From assembly GCA_904501625.1 (NCBI GenBank), contig CAJGBR010000017.1:1-28526 (forward strand): a stretch of DNA of 28,526 bases, in the 5' to 3' direction. The number at the start of each line of letters is the position of its first letter. The first letter of the stretch is position 1. Shown here piece by piece: positions 1-8,232 of the stretch. The notes under the pieces are model-generated. The model was given only the letters and a program-made list of their open reading frames with translations. It was not told the DNA's origin and ran no database searches. The translations under genes were made by a program, and so were the position numbers. The stretch comes from an uncultured Rikenellaceae bacterium (GTDB lineage: Bacteria > Bacteroidota > Bacteroidia > Bacteroidales > Rikenellaceae).

Positions 1-1089
1 AAGTTTTTACAGATAAGTACGATGGATCGAGAGGCAGTGTTGGTTGCAGCCCGAGCAGAGAATATTGATTACATACTGACTGCCTGCGGCGATCAGCCAC
101 TCTCAACAATGGCTTATGTTTCGGCCCGTATGGGATTGCCCTGTTATCTGACAGAAGAACAGGTGCAATTGCTGACCAATAAGTTGCATATGAAACGAAT
201 GATGATTGAGAATGGTATCCCAACATCAAAATATGTTGCAATTGGTAGGGAATGGAGTCTCTCTGATTTCAAACATCTGAACTATCCGTTAGTCGTGAAA
301 CCTGTTGATAGTAACGGCTCTAAAGGTGTGAAAAAGGTCGAATCAGCTGACGATATCCAGAAATATCTTGATGAGGCATTTGGTTATTCGTTATCGGGTG
401 ATGTCATTGTTGAGGAGTTCAATGAGGGTAGCGAACTCTCAATAGATGTGTATGTTGAGGGTAATAGTGCAAAAATCTTGTCTGTAATTTCTCTTGAAAA
501 AATTAAACAGAATAAAGATTCATTTACAATCGTGCAGAGCAATTATCCTCCTATTTGTGAATATGACAGCGAGGAGATTAAGAGAGTGGTTCAACAAATA
601 GTAGATGTATTCGGATTGAAAGATACTCCATTATTGATACAAGCGATTCAGACTACACGAGGCTTAAGAGTCGTAGAATTTAGTGCTAGAATGGGGGGAG
701 GATCGAAGTTCCGTTCGATAAAGACATTTTCGGGTGTGGATATTATGAATGTCTATGTCAGAATGGTTATGGGCGAAAAACCAAGTGTAAATCCTCAGCG
801 ATTGGTTAATAATGCAAGTATGAGTTTTGTCTACTGCACCCCCGGAGTATTTTCGAAGATATGCGGATTTGATGAACTTGTTGCTCAAGGTGTGATAAAA
901 TATTATTATACATACAAGATGCCCGGTTGTGAAATCGTAAAATCAAATACAAGTAGCGACCGTGTAGCAGGATTTATGATTGTCGGAGATTCGTTACAAG
1001 AGGTTAAACAGAAGATTGAGTATGCAAATTCACAACTTAAGGTCCTAGACGAAAATGGTAATGATATAATGAACCACAATCTTTATTGA
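1..1089 (+). CDS. ATP-grasp ligase, carbamoyl-phosphate-synthase-like (5' end outside the window)
   Basis: An ATP-dependent carboxylate-amine (or related) ligase of the ATP-grasp superfamily. The reading frame is open to base 1 and residues before the first ATG (base 22) already fit the family (KFLQIST then MDREAVL), so the true start lies upstream. Visible landmarks in order: a pre-ATP-grasp Rossmann-like part with NYILT-like strand and CGDQP; NKLHMKRMMIENGIP, which matches the NK..mr..l...gip signature; YPLVVKPVDSNGSKGV, the ATP-binding lysine and glycine loop; VEEFNEGSELSIDVYV; and VVEFSARMGGGSKF, the metal-binding Glu/Asn-type strand. The acceptor substrate cannot be read from sequence. 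It is the first visible gene of an operon that contains three more ATP-dependent ligases, so a role in joining amino acids is inferred. The stop lies 5 bases before the next ATG. Family call is firm; function is not. Confidence 0.85.
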   Translation, partial: KFLQISTMDREAVLVAARAENIDYILTACGDQPLSTMAYVSARMGLPCYLTEEQVQLLTNKLHMKRMMIENGIPTSKYVAIGREWSLSDFKHLNYPLVVKPVDSNGSKGVKKVESADDIQKYLDEAFGYSLSGDVIVEEFNEGSELSIDVYVEGNSAKILSVISLEKIKQNKDSFTIVQSNYPPICEYDSEEIKRVVQQIVDVFGLKDTPLLIQAIQTTRGLRVVEFSARMGGGSKFRSIKTFSGVDIMNVYVRMVMGEKPSVNPQRLVNNASMSFVYCTPGVFSKICGFDELVAQGVIKYYYTYKMPGCEIVKSNTSSDRVAGFMIVGDSLQEVKQKIEYANSQLKVLDENGNDIMNHNLY

Positions 1090-1094
1090 TAGTT

Positions 1095-2912
1095 ATGAGA
1101 ACAAATATATTTGTAGCGACGACATTGGCAGGAGATCCTCATACTGAGGGAATACATCAAGCTGCAAAAATTGCTAGACTTGGAGGTATTGATGTAAAGC
1201 TATTACCGCCATCTGACAGTCTTGACTCGTTCTGCCAAATCATTAAAGAGGTTAAGCCTGCATTTGTAGGAATGAGTTACAGACTGACTCCTGAGGTAGG
1301 GTGTGCCGAATTGGAGAAGGCTGTAAATTATTTGTTCTACGAGGGAGTAATAAAGACCGAAGATAATGTAAAAATATGTTTTGCGGGATTGCCGCAGACA
1401 ATAGATATGCTCAGAGAACGTGTCAAAGAGTTTCCGTTGAAGGTGGAACTCGTAGCAGCGTTTCCTGAAATTATGGATAGAGCAAGAGAAACGGTCGAAT
1501 TTTTTGGATTAAAAAATCAGGAACAACTGCTTGCTGCTTTGAAAGAAGAGTTGTTGCCACAAGGAATAAAATTGCTTGACCAACTTGCAGATGAGGTGGT
1601 TAGAAATGATGATTATAAAAATGAACCACCACTGAGAATACCCTCAGATGCAGCAATGACAGATTATACTCTGCGAATCAAAGAGTCCCCGATACCTGTA
1701 TTGAGAACCCATTTTGGGATTCCGGATTCGACAATATTGCCTACGGTTGAGGGAATACGTCAGATTGCAGAAGCTCGTGTCGTAGATGAAATTTCATTGG
1801 GATCGTCAGACTTGTCTCAACGTTATTTTGGTCAACCAGAGATGTTTGAACGCCTGAAGAATGATGGTGGTGTACCATATAAATCGGCTGAGGATTTGAG
1901 AATGTTGTTCCTTGCCACACGTTATGGAAACTATCCATCGCTGAAACCTTATTGTCACGTACGTGATTTGGTAGCATTTGTTAAAACTTGTATAGATTGT
2001 GGATTGTTGCGAGGAGCGCATCAGGCAGTACCTCTGTTTTGGTTCAATGAGATGGACGGACGTGGTGCAATGACCGTGAGAGAGTCAATTTATGAACATT
2101 TTGATTGTGTGCGAGAATTGGTGAAGTATGGAATCCCTGTTGAGATGAATGATCCGAATCAGTGGAGTTCACGCTTGGCACACGATACGCTGATAGCAAC
2201 AAGTTACGCTTTGATATGTTCGGTAATGTCGGTGTGCGGAGTCAGAGATATGGTCTTCCAGATGCAGATGAATAAACCCAAAGAGGTGGGTGATTTTGCA
2301 GATTTGGCAAAAATGGGTGCTGCATTGGATCTGATTAATCAACTTAAATCACAAGGTCAGAGAGTTTATATCGAAACACGTACGGGAATTGAATCTCTTA
2401 GTCCCGATATGAATAAAGCAAAATGGCAATTGGGTCGTTCAACTCTGTTGCAGATGTGTATGAATCCTCAGATTATACACATTGTAAGTTACTGTGAGGC
2501 TAATTATGCAGCTCGGCCTGAGGATATAATTGACAGTTCGCAACTAATAAGACGTGCTGTGAAAATATTCCAAGAAAATAAAAATGATATATTGCGGGAA
2601 CTTGATAGTCCGATTATTGCACAGCGACGCGAACATTTAGTAAATGAGGCTAAAGTTCTGTACGATCGAATTGCACAGGAACACCCAAATTACCATAAGA
2701 GTCGAGATATCAGAGAATTATTGTCGTATGTGGCAAATCCGGGAGTATTGGCTACGGCAGTTGAAAAGCATATATTTACTGCTCCGGGAGTAATTAACCC
2801 GAAGTATAAAGGAAATTTTCTGACAAAGGTAATGAAGTACGGAATGATCGATCTGGTGGATAACTACACCCAACCAAGAACTTTGTCCGAGAAAGAACGT
2901 TTAATAATGTGA
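1095..2912 (+). CDS. Cobalamin-binding protein, single-chain glutamate-mutase-like
   Basis: The N-terminus (about residues 1-130) is a B12-binding domain: D14-P-H16-T-E-G19 fits the DxHxxG motif that supplies the lower axial histidine to cobalt, and S61 follows at the usual distance (SYRL in place of SxL). The later GG is weak (AGL near residue 98). The remaining 470 residues look like a TIM-barrel catalytic part; HFGIPDSTIL and the segment around VEMNDPNQWSSRLAHD followed by GVRDMVFQMQMN resemble glutamate mutase large-subunit segments as I recall them. If right, the two normally separate subunits (small B12 subunit, large barrel subunit) are on one chain, and the reaction would be a radical carbon-skeleton rearrangement of an amino acid. 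A methyltransferase or B12-dependent aminomutase relative is the alternative. I chose ATG 1095 rather than the in-frame TTG at 1086. Gene is 605 residues and sits inside the ligase operon. Confidence 0.7.
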   Translation: MRTNIFVATTLAGDPHTEGIHQAAKIARLGGIDVKLLPPSDSLDSFCQIIKEVKPAFVGMSYRLTPEVGCAELEKAVNYLFYEGVIKTEDNVKICFAGLPQTIDMLRERVKEFPLKVELVAAFPEIMDRARETVEFFGLKNQEQLLAALKEELLPQGIKLLDQLADEVVRNDDYKNEPPLRIPSDAAMTDYTLRIKESPIPVLRTHFGIPDSTILPTVEGIRQIAEARVVDEISLGSSDLSQRYFGQPEMFERLKNDGGVPYKSAEDLRMLFLATRYGNYPSLKPYCHVRDLVAFVKTCIDCGLLRGAHQAVPLFWFNEMDGRGAMTVRESIYEHFDCVRELVKYGIPVEMNDPNQWSSRLAHDTLIATSYALICSVMSVCGVRDMVFQMQMNKPKEVGDFADLAKMGAALDLINQLKSQGQRVYIETRTGIESLSPDMNKAKWQLGRSTLLQMCMNPQIIHIVSYCEANYAARPEDIIDSSQLIRRAVKIFQENKNDILRELDSPIIAQRREHLVNEAKVLYDRIAQEHPNYHKSRDIRELLSYVANPGVLATAVEKHIFTAPGVINPKYKGNFLTKVMKYGMIDLVDNYTQPRTLSEKERLIM

Positions 2913-2914
2913 TT

Positions 2915-4438
2915 ATGAATATCCACAAGATAAAATATGCAATAGCAAGACCTGTATTTCAGCAGTTGGCAGAGCTACGTTGGAACCGATGTAAAGATAG
3001 AATTACTTTGAGATTTTTGTGTAATTATGCCGGAGTCTCGGAGAAATTTTTAACTCCTGAGGCACAGGTGAAATTGGATAATAAGGTTGTGATGTTGGCT
3101 AAAGCCGGAGGTGGATATATATTGAAGAATTCGTTGGTTTTTAGTGTGCTCGATCATAGTGAGGAGATTTTAGTGGAAGCTCTGAAATTGGGAGCATTAA
3201 CAGTAGTAACTAAAAAAGCGATACCCGGTTATCCCTGTATTGTTGTAGATAATCCGATGTTTTTGTACGCTCGAATGGCGAATTATTATCGTTCAAGGAT
3301 TGATGCTCCCGTGACAGCAGTAGTGGGTAGTATCGGAAAAACTACAACAAAAATGATGTTGGGTGCAGTCTATTCTCAGTATGCCAATACCTGTTATGAG
3401 AATGGAAATTTTACCAATATAACGCACATATTACAGTTGTGTCAGCAACTTTCGCCTCGATATAAACAGATAATCTGCGAAATATCAGAGGCAAATTATG
3501 GTACGATAGAGGCAGCTTCAATAGCATTGACTCCTAAGGTAGCTGTGATTACGGCGATAGATATGTCTCATATGGAAGAGTTCGGAGATCCTGAAGAGAT
3601 TAAAAGACAGGTGTGTGCCATCTCGAAGAATCTGGACTCGGAAGGGGCAGTCGTAGTTAATAAAGATGAGTTCTCCTCATTTGAGTATCTGAATAACAGA
3701 CGAGTGATCACTATATCACAAAAGGAGAGTGCAGACTATTTTGTTCAGAATGTTGTGGTTGATAAAAAAGGTATCTGCTTTGAATTGAAGGATAATCTGA
3801 AAAACGAAAATCATACTATACGATTATCAAATGTTTGGGGTAAGCATAATGTCGGAATCGCAGCACAGGTATTTGCAGCCGCTGCATTTTTGAATATTCC
3901 TTCAGAAAAAATAATTAAAGGACTTAGAGCCTATGCTCCACAGGGAATCAGACAGAATGTGTATAAGACTCTTGATGGGCGAATTGTTTATGCGGACTGT
4001 TTCAATGCCGTAGCAAAATCGATAGATTCGGCAATCACTGCTGCAGGAACAATTCCAGTCAGTGGCAAAAAGGTAGCTGTGTTGGCAGATGTCGAAGAGG
4101 CAGGTGTCGTGTCAGAACAGATGCATCATCGAATTGTAGATATAGCGAATAAATCTGATTTTGATATGATAATTGCGTATGGTCCTAAATTGAATAAGGC
4201 GATTTCGCAATATCCCGATCCGATTGTCAAAAAAATTGTCAGATGTGAGAAGTTCGGAGATGTAGTTCAGTGTGTCAGAAACAATGTGAAGAGAGGTGAT
4301 TTGGTGTTGTTTAAGTCGTCTCATTCGTGGCATCTTGACAGATGTATAAAAATTATGTGGCCGGTGTCATTTTATTATAGATTATTTAAAGAAAAAATTC
4401 CATATTTGTTGTGGAGAATCGGTATCGAATTTAATTAA
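2915..4438 (+). CDS. MurF-like Mur ligase, first of a tandem pair
   Basis: A Mur-ligase family enzyme (ATP-dependent amide bond formation through an acyl phosphate), 507 residues. Domain order: a divergent N-terminal domain (about 30-130) with ALKLGALTVVT and PCIVVDNP; the central ATPase domain with P-loop VVGSIGKTTTKMM (about 136-148), a Glu strand (ICEISEANYG) and SHMEEFG; and a C-terminal domain with GKHNV, YADCFNA, DVEEAG...H and FKSSHS. Those last motifs match MurF order (YNAN, D..ELG, VKGSRS). Two usual residues are changed: the AKxE lysine aligns with Val, and the second Asn of GxHNxxN is Ile. A hydrophobic/aromatic tail of about 28 residues ends the protein. A GTG at 2909 overlapping the previous stop is a possible start; ATG 2915 is preferred. 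It is unlikely to be the housekeeping MurF because of these changes and its neighbours. Substrates unknown. Confidence 0.85.
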   Translation: MNIHKIKYAIARPVFQQLAELRWNRCKDRITLRFLCNYAGVSEKFLTPEAQVKLDNKVVMLAKAGGGYILKNSLVFSVLDHSEEILVEALKLGALTVVTKKAIPGYPCIVVDNPMFLYARMANYYRSRIDAPVTAVVGSIGKTTTKMMLGAVYSQYANTCYENGNFTNITHILQLCQQLSPRYKQIICEISEANYGTIEAASIALTPKVAVITAIDMSHMEEFGDPEEIKRQVCAISKNLDSEGAVVVNKDEFSSFEYLNNRRVITISQKESADYFVQNVVVDKKGICFELKDNLKNENHTIRLSNVWGKHNVGIAAQVFAAAAFLNIPSEKIIKGLRAYAPQGIRQNVYKTLDGRIVYADCFNAVAKSIDSAITAAGTIPVSGKKVAVLADVEEAGVVSEQMHHRIVDIANKSDFDMIIAYGPKLNKAISQYPDPIVKKIVRCEKFGDVVQCVRNNVKRGDLVLFKSSHSWHLDRCIKIMWPVSFYYRLFKEKIPYLLWRIGIEFN

Positions 4439-4464
4439 GAAGGTCGCTAAAAAGTTGAATCAAA

Positions 4465-6036
4465 ATGGCAGCAATGGAGAGAAATATTTCATTACAAGCG
4501 ATAGATGCAATTTTAAAGAGTAGACATATATTGCATTGGGCAGATTGTGTGATAAAGAAAATTAGAATGAAAGGTTGGTCTATAACGATAGAACAATTGT
4601 TACAAAAATGTAACATTAAGTATGAAGTCAGTCCGGCCGCAAAGAAGAATTTGAAGAAAAAGGTGCAATCTGTATGTACTGTAAATGAATATTTTGAACG
4701 AAATAGTTTATGTTTTGAAATGTACTGGGCTGCTGATGAAGACTTGAAGTGGGCTGTTGAGAAGGGTGCATTAGCCGTCGTTACAAAAAAACAGATAGCT
4801 GATCTGCCTTGTATTATTGTCGATAATCCATTGGAAGTATATGGTCGAATGTGTTTGTACTTCAGAGAGCTGCATTCGCAAGTCTCGGCAACACTTGTTA
4901 CAGGCAGCATCGGTAAGACAACAACTAAGCGAATGATTGAGTCGGTGTATAAACAACAATATCGAACGGTAACGAATCCTACTAATCGAAATTTGCTTTG
5001 TCATATGGGGTATGATATGCAACATATTCCCTCACGAACGGAAAAAATTATTGAAGAGGTATCAGAGGATTCTCCAGGATATGCGTTTCATTCATCGGTG
5101 GCTTGTCGGCCTCGGACGGTTGTAATAACCTCTGTTGATAAGTCACATTTCGAAAACTTTGGAAGTCAGGAGGCAATCGTTGAAGAGATCTGCTCGGTGA
5201 CAAGAGCAATGGACAAAGATGGTTGCGTTATCGTGAATAAAGATGATTTTGAGTATTATGATTTGGTAGATGCCAAAATAACGAAGGTATCCACTACGGA
5301 TGAGAGTGCCGATATATATGCACAAAATATCCATTTGACAAGTGACGGACTCGAATTTGATATCGTTGCTGGAACTCAACGACATACAAATGTCAAATTG
5401 CATAACATCTATGCTAAACATAATGTTCTGATTGCACTGTATGCCTATGCTGCAGGCAGAGCCGAGGGTGTTACTCCACAAAATATTATTAAGGGTATCG
5501 AACAATTCAAAATGTTAGGAATCCGTCAAAATATATTCAGAACATCTGATGGCATTTTGGTCTATGCAGATTGTTTTAATGCTGTTGCAAAATCTATTAA
5601 GTCTGCCATCGATTCAGCACAGACTATTCCATTGAGTTGTGTAAATGGAGAAAATTCTGTGCCCAGAAGAATCGCAGTACTCGGAGACATTGCAGAGGTG
5701 GGCGATTTGACGATGTCAATGCACGAAGATGTTATAAGGTATGTTGATGAATCGAATTTCGATTATCTGTTTTTTGCGGGTAGTAAATTGAAGGCTGCTT
5801 GGTCGAATGTTAAAACGAGAGATAGTCTGAAGGTTGTTGTTTGTGAGGACAATAAGCATATAGTCAGCGAACTGAAAAAAATCGCTCCAAGTGATGGAGA
5901 TTTGGTTTTGTTGAAGGGATCTCACTCAAGTCATCTTGAAGAGGTGATGTTATCATCATTCCCAGAAACAAGAACTCTGATTACAGAGGAACGTAAAGCA
6001 GAAATAACTTGGCGTAAAAAAGTGGTAATAAGTTAA
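4465..6036 (+). CDS. MurF-like Mur ligase, second of a tandem pair
   Basis: A 523-residue paralogue of the preceding gene. It carries an N-terminal extension of about 40 residues, a divergent N-terminal domain (about 40-135), P-loop LVTGSIGKTTTKRM (about 144-157), a Glu strand (IEEVSEDSPG), SHFENFG, AKHNV (the usual Gly before KHN is Ala), YADCFNAVAKSI shared almost exactly with its neighbour, DIAEVG...H, and LKGSHSSHLEE. As in the first copy, the AKxE lysine is replaced (Ile) and the second Asn of GxHNxxN is Ile, so these changes predate or accompanied the duplication. The two copies differ in the segment after the P-loop (NGNFTNITH versus TNRNLLCH), where MurF has GNLNN, which suggests different acceptor or donor substrates. 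Gap to the upstream gene is 26 bases; ddl follows after 2 bases. Start taken at ATG 4465; ATG 4474 is also possible. Confidence 0.85.
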   Translation: MAAMERNISLQAIDAILKSRHILHWADCVIKKIRMKGWSITIEQLLQKCNIKYEVSPAAKKNLKKKVQSVCTVNEYFERNSLCFEMYWAADEDLKWAVEKGALAVVTKKQIADLPCIIVDNPLEVYGRMCLYFRELHSQVSATLVTGSIGKTTTKRMIESVYKQQYRTVTNPTNRNLLCHMGYDMQHIPSRTEKIIEEVSEDSPGYAFHSSVACRPRTVVITSVDKSHFENFGSQEAIVEEICSVTRAMDKDGCVIVNKDDFEYYDLVDAKITKVSTTDESADIYAQNIHLTSDGLEFDIVAGTQRHTNVKLHNIYAKHNVLIALYAYAAGRAEGVTPQNIIKGIEQFKMLGIRQNIFRTSDGILVYADCFNAVAKSIKSAIDSAQTIPLSCVNGENSVPRRIAVLGDIAEVGDLTMSMHEDVIRYVDESNFDYLFFAGSKLKAAWSNVKTRDSLKVVVCEDNKHIVSELKKIAPSDGDLVLLKGSHSSHLEEVMLSSFPETRTLITEERKAEITWRKKVVIS

Positions 6037-6038
6037 AA

Positions 6039-7007
6039 ATGAATATGGATAAAAATCTAAAAGTTGTAGTTGTTTGTGGTGGTGTGTCAACCGAACGTGA
6101 GGTCTCGTTACGCAGTGGCAAGGCAGTTCATAATGCACTTCTCAGAAAGGGATATATTAATGCACAATTGTTTGATTTGACTAAAGATAATATTGGTGAA
6201 CTGCTCAATGCGAAACCGGATATAGTTTTTCTGGCATTGCACGGTAAAGGTGGCGAAGATGGTTGTATTCAGGGAATGCTTGAATTGGCAGGAATCCCAT
6301 ATACGGGACCAGGTGTTTGTACAAGTGCCGTGTGTATGAATAAGATTGTTACGAAACAGGTACTGGTTCACGCCGGATTGCCGACTGCTAAGTTTGTGGT
6401 GTATAGAAAAGATGAGTGTTCGAGTGTAACTGAAATTGAGGATAAACTAATCGCAGAGATCGGATTGCCAATGGTGTTGAAATCTCCGTGTCAGGGATCA
6501 AGTATCGGTGTGGTAATGGTGAAAGATCGTGAATCGATATCGTCAGCAATAGATGAGGTGTTTAAATATGGAAATCATCTGCTGGCGGAGGAATTCGTAG
6601 ATGGAACAGAGGTTACACTGCCGATTATGGGTAATGAAGAATTGATAGTGTTGCCTGTAATCGAGATTACTTCAGAACGCGAGTTCTATGATTATACGGC
6701 GAAATATACTTCTGGATTGTGTCATCATATTATTCCTGCTTGTATAGATCAGCGAGTTGAACGCAAAGTTATCGAAATTGGAAAGAAAGCATACCGTGAA
6801 TTAAATTGTTGTGGACTTTCTAGAATTGACTTTATTGTAGACAGGGTTAAGGGACCAATGATAATTGAGGTCAACACTTTGCCTGGAATGACCGATATGA
6901 GTCTGTTCCCAGATGCAGCCCGCTATGTCGGAATCTCATATGAAGATCTGGTGGAGAAGATCTTGGAATACGGACTTGTTGCACATAGAGATTTAAACGT
7001 AATGTAA
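6039..7007 (+). CDS. ddl: D-alanine--D-alanine ligase
   Basis: An ATP-grasp ligase of 322 residues that joins two D-alanines. All landmark motifs are intact: GGVSTEREVSLRSG with E19 (E. coli DdlB E15), HGKGGEDGCIQG, the ATP-binding SPCQGSSIGV with the catalytic serine, EEFVDGTEVT, FYDYTAKY in which K222-Y223 match DdlB K215-Y216, and EVNTLPGMTDMSLFP. The tyrosine of the E-S-Y triad and the SLFP segment point to D-Ala-D-Ala rather than the D-lactate (VanA-type) product. The equivalences come from my recollection of DdlB numbering. It could be the only ddl of the cell or a second, dedicated copy; the window cannot tell. Its placement between two MurF-like ligases and an alanine racemase suggests it supplies a D-Ala-D-Ala unit to the ligase operon. 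Confidence 0.93.
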   Translation: MNMDKNLKVVVVCGGVSTEREVSLRSGKAVHNALLRKGYINAQLFDLTKDNIGELLNAKPDIVFLALHGKGGEDGCIQGMLELAGIPYTGPGVCTSAVCMNKIVTKQVLVHAGLPTAKFVVYRKDECSSVTEIEDKLIAEIGLPMVLKSPCQGSSIGVVMVKDRESISSAIDEVFKYGNHLLAEEFVDGTEVTLPIMGNEELIVLPVIEITSEREFYDYTAKYTSGLCHHIIPACIDQRVERKVIEIGKKAYRELNCCGLSRIDFIVDRVKGPMIIEVNTLPGMTDMSLFPDAARYVGISYEDLVEKILEYGLVAHRDLNVM

Positions 7008-7009
7008 CA

Positions 7010-8230
7010 ATGATAAAGATAGGAAAACCATATATCGAGAAGAATGGCAATCTGACATATCTGAAGGCTGTTGTAGATAATGAAGGCGAAGGTCGAAAAA
7101 TAACATTATTTTATGCAGTAGAAAATCTCTATTCTCAATATTTATGTCACGAGACGGCAGATGCGTTTGTGTTGCCAATGTTGCTGCGGGCGGTTGTTAG
7201 CGGTCAAGATATACAAATTGATGCTCCATTGTCAGAAAAATTGTACCATAATCTGACCCATTCTGTAATGTATATATTGAGGTTCGCACATCAAAAGAAA
7301 TCGGGAATAGAGAACCGAGCAATCCCGCAGATTAAATGTAATGGTACGATTAATCTTAATTTCAGAGGAGAGGCAATTGGAACAGGTTGTTCACTCGGAG
7401 TAGATGGTTTTCACGTAATAAAAAGTTATATATTTGAAAATAAAGAGTTCCCTACATATAAACCGACACATTTGGCTTGTTTTAATGTCGGAGCATTCGG
7501 CTCGGATAATACAGACGGAACTCGACAATCGTTCTATAATGAATTTGAAAAGCTACAAGGCTTCTCGCAAAGATTTAATTTGCCGATTGTTTTAGTTGAT
7601 ACCAATATTCACGAATTCTATCCGGAACACGAATTTAATTGGTCTGCGTCGTATCTAAATATCGGATGTGTATTATCTTTGCAGAAGTTGTGGAATAGAT
7701 ATTTGTATGCATCTGGATTTTCATTAGAAAATTTGATGTTTGATTTTGATAGCAGTTGTAAATCAGATCCCTATTCGTGTCCACATTTGTCAACAGAGAG
7801 TGTCGAGATTGTATCGGTTGATATGGACAAGCCTCGTTCTGAAAAAGTTCGTGATATTATGAACGATCCTCTTTGTCGAGAGTATTTGAATGTTTGTTTG
7901 CGAGAACAAGCTGTAAATAATGGAATAAGAGATCGTCGTCAAAGTAATTACAATAATTGTGGATATTGCGAAAAGTGTTTAAGAACGATATTACAACTTG
8001 ATATTTACGGAGTTCTTGATGACTATAAGAATACGTTTGATATTTCAAGATGGAATTTCTGGAAGCCTCGATTCTTGGCAAGGGTTATTGCGTATAGAAA
8101 GGACGATCCGATGTATGAAGATATCCTGAATACAATACCTCCAGAGTATCATATTCCGATGTTTTCCAGATTGTATTCAAAGATCTACAAGCCGTTTAAT
8201 GCAATCAGGAAGAAAATAACAACACGCTGA
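7010..8230 (+). CDS. PP-loop ATPase-like protein with a cysteine cluster, function unknown
   Basis: A 406-residue protein. GTGCSLGVDGF (about 124-134) sits where PP-loop ATPases of the N-type ATP pyrophosphatase fold carry SGGxDS, but with Leu and Gly in place of the second Gly and the last Ser. A Rossmann-like stretch follows (THLACFNVGAFGSDN, LPIVLVDTNI). Near residue 316 is NCGYCEKCLRT with C317, C320 and C323, a metal-site pattern reminiscent of the zinc site of QueC; C289 could be a fourth ligand. The first 100 residues and the last 60 match nothing I recognise. Enzymes of this fold adenylate a carbonyl or carboxylate before amidation or sulfur transfer, so an activation step on the operon's product is a reasonable inference. 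The altered loop leaves open that it no longer hydrolyses ATP. It lies 2 bases from each neighbour. Confidence 0.6.
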   Translation: MIKIGKPYIEKNGNLTYLKAVVDNEGEGRKITLFYAVENLYSQYLCHETADAFVLPMLLRAVVSGQDIQIDAPLSEKLYHNLTHSVMYILRFAHQKKSGIENRAIPQIKCNGTINLNFRGEAIGTGCSLGVDGFHVIKSYIFENKEFPTYKPTHLACFNVGAFGSDNTDGTRQSFYNEFEKLQGFSQRFNLPIVLVDTNIHEFYPEHEFNWSASYLNIGCVLSLQKLWNRYLYASGFSLENLMFDFDSSCKSDPYSCPHLSTESVEIVSVDMDKPRSEKVRDIMNDPLCREYLNVCLREQAVNNGIRDRRQSNYNNCGYCEKCLRTILQLDIYGVLDDYKNTFDISRWNFWKPRFLARVIAYRKDDPMYEDILNTIPPEYHIPMFSRLYSKIYKPFNAIRKKITTR

Positions 8231-8232
8231 TA

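Noticed and set aside
1797..1840. SLGSSDLSQRYFG in the B12 protein, resembling the GTNDLTQ motif of PEP-utilising enzymes
   Set aside because: Only a short match at a barrel strand end; no phosphohistidine domain or other motif of that family is present.
4431..4910. Open frame of 159 codons on the - strand
   Set aside because: Lies antisense to the start of the second MurF-like gene, with no family resemblance and a composition explained by the coding strand.
1..6036. Cyanophycin synthetase, which combines ATP-grasp and Mur-ligase parts
   Set aside because: Here these are separate genes, the ATP-grasp is of the CarB-like type, and there are two Mur ligases plus ddl and alr.
7010..8230. QueC (7-cyano-7-deazaguanine synthase) identity, suggested by the cysteine cluster and the presence of queE elsewhere
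   Set aside because: The protein is nearly twice QueC length, the PP-loop is altered, and it sits in a peptide-ligase operon 14 kb from queE.
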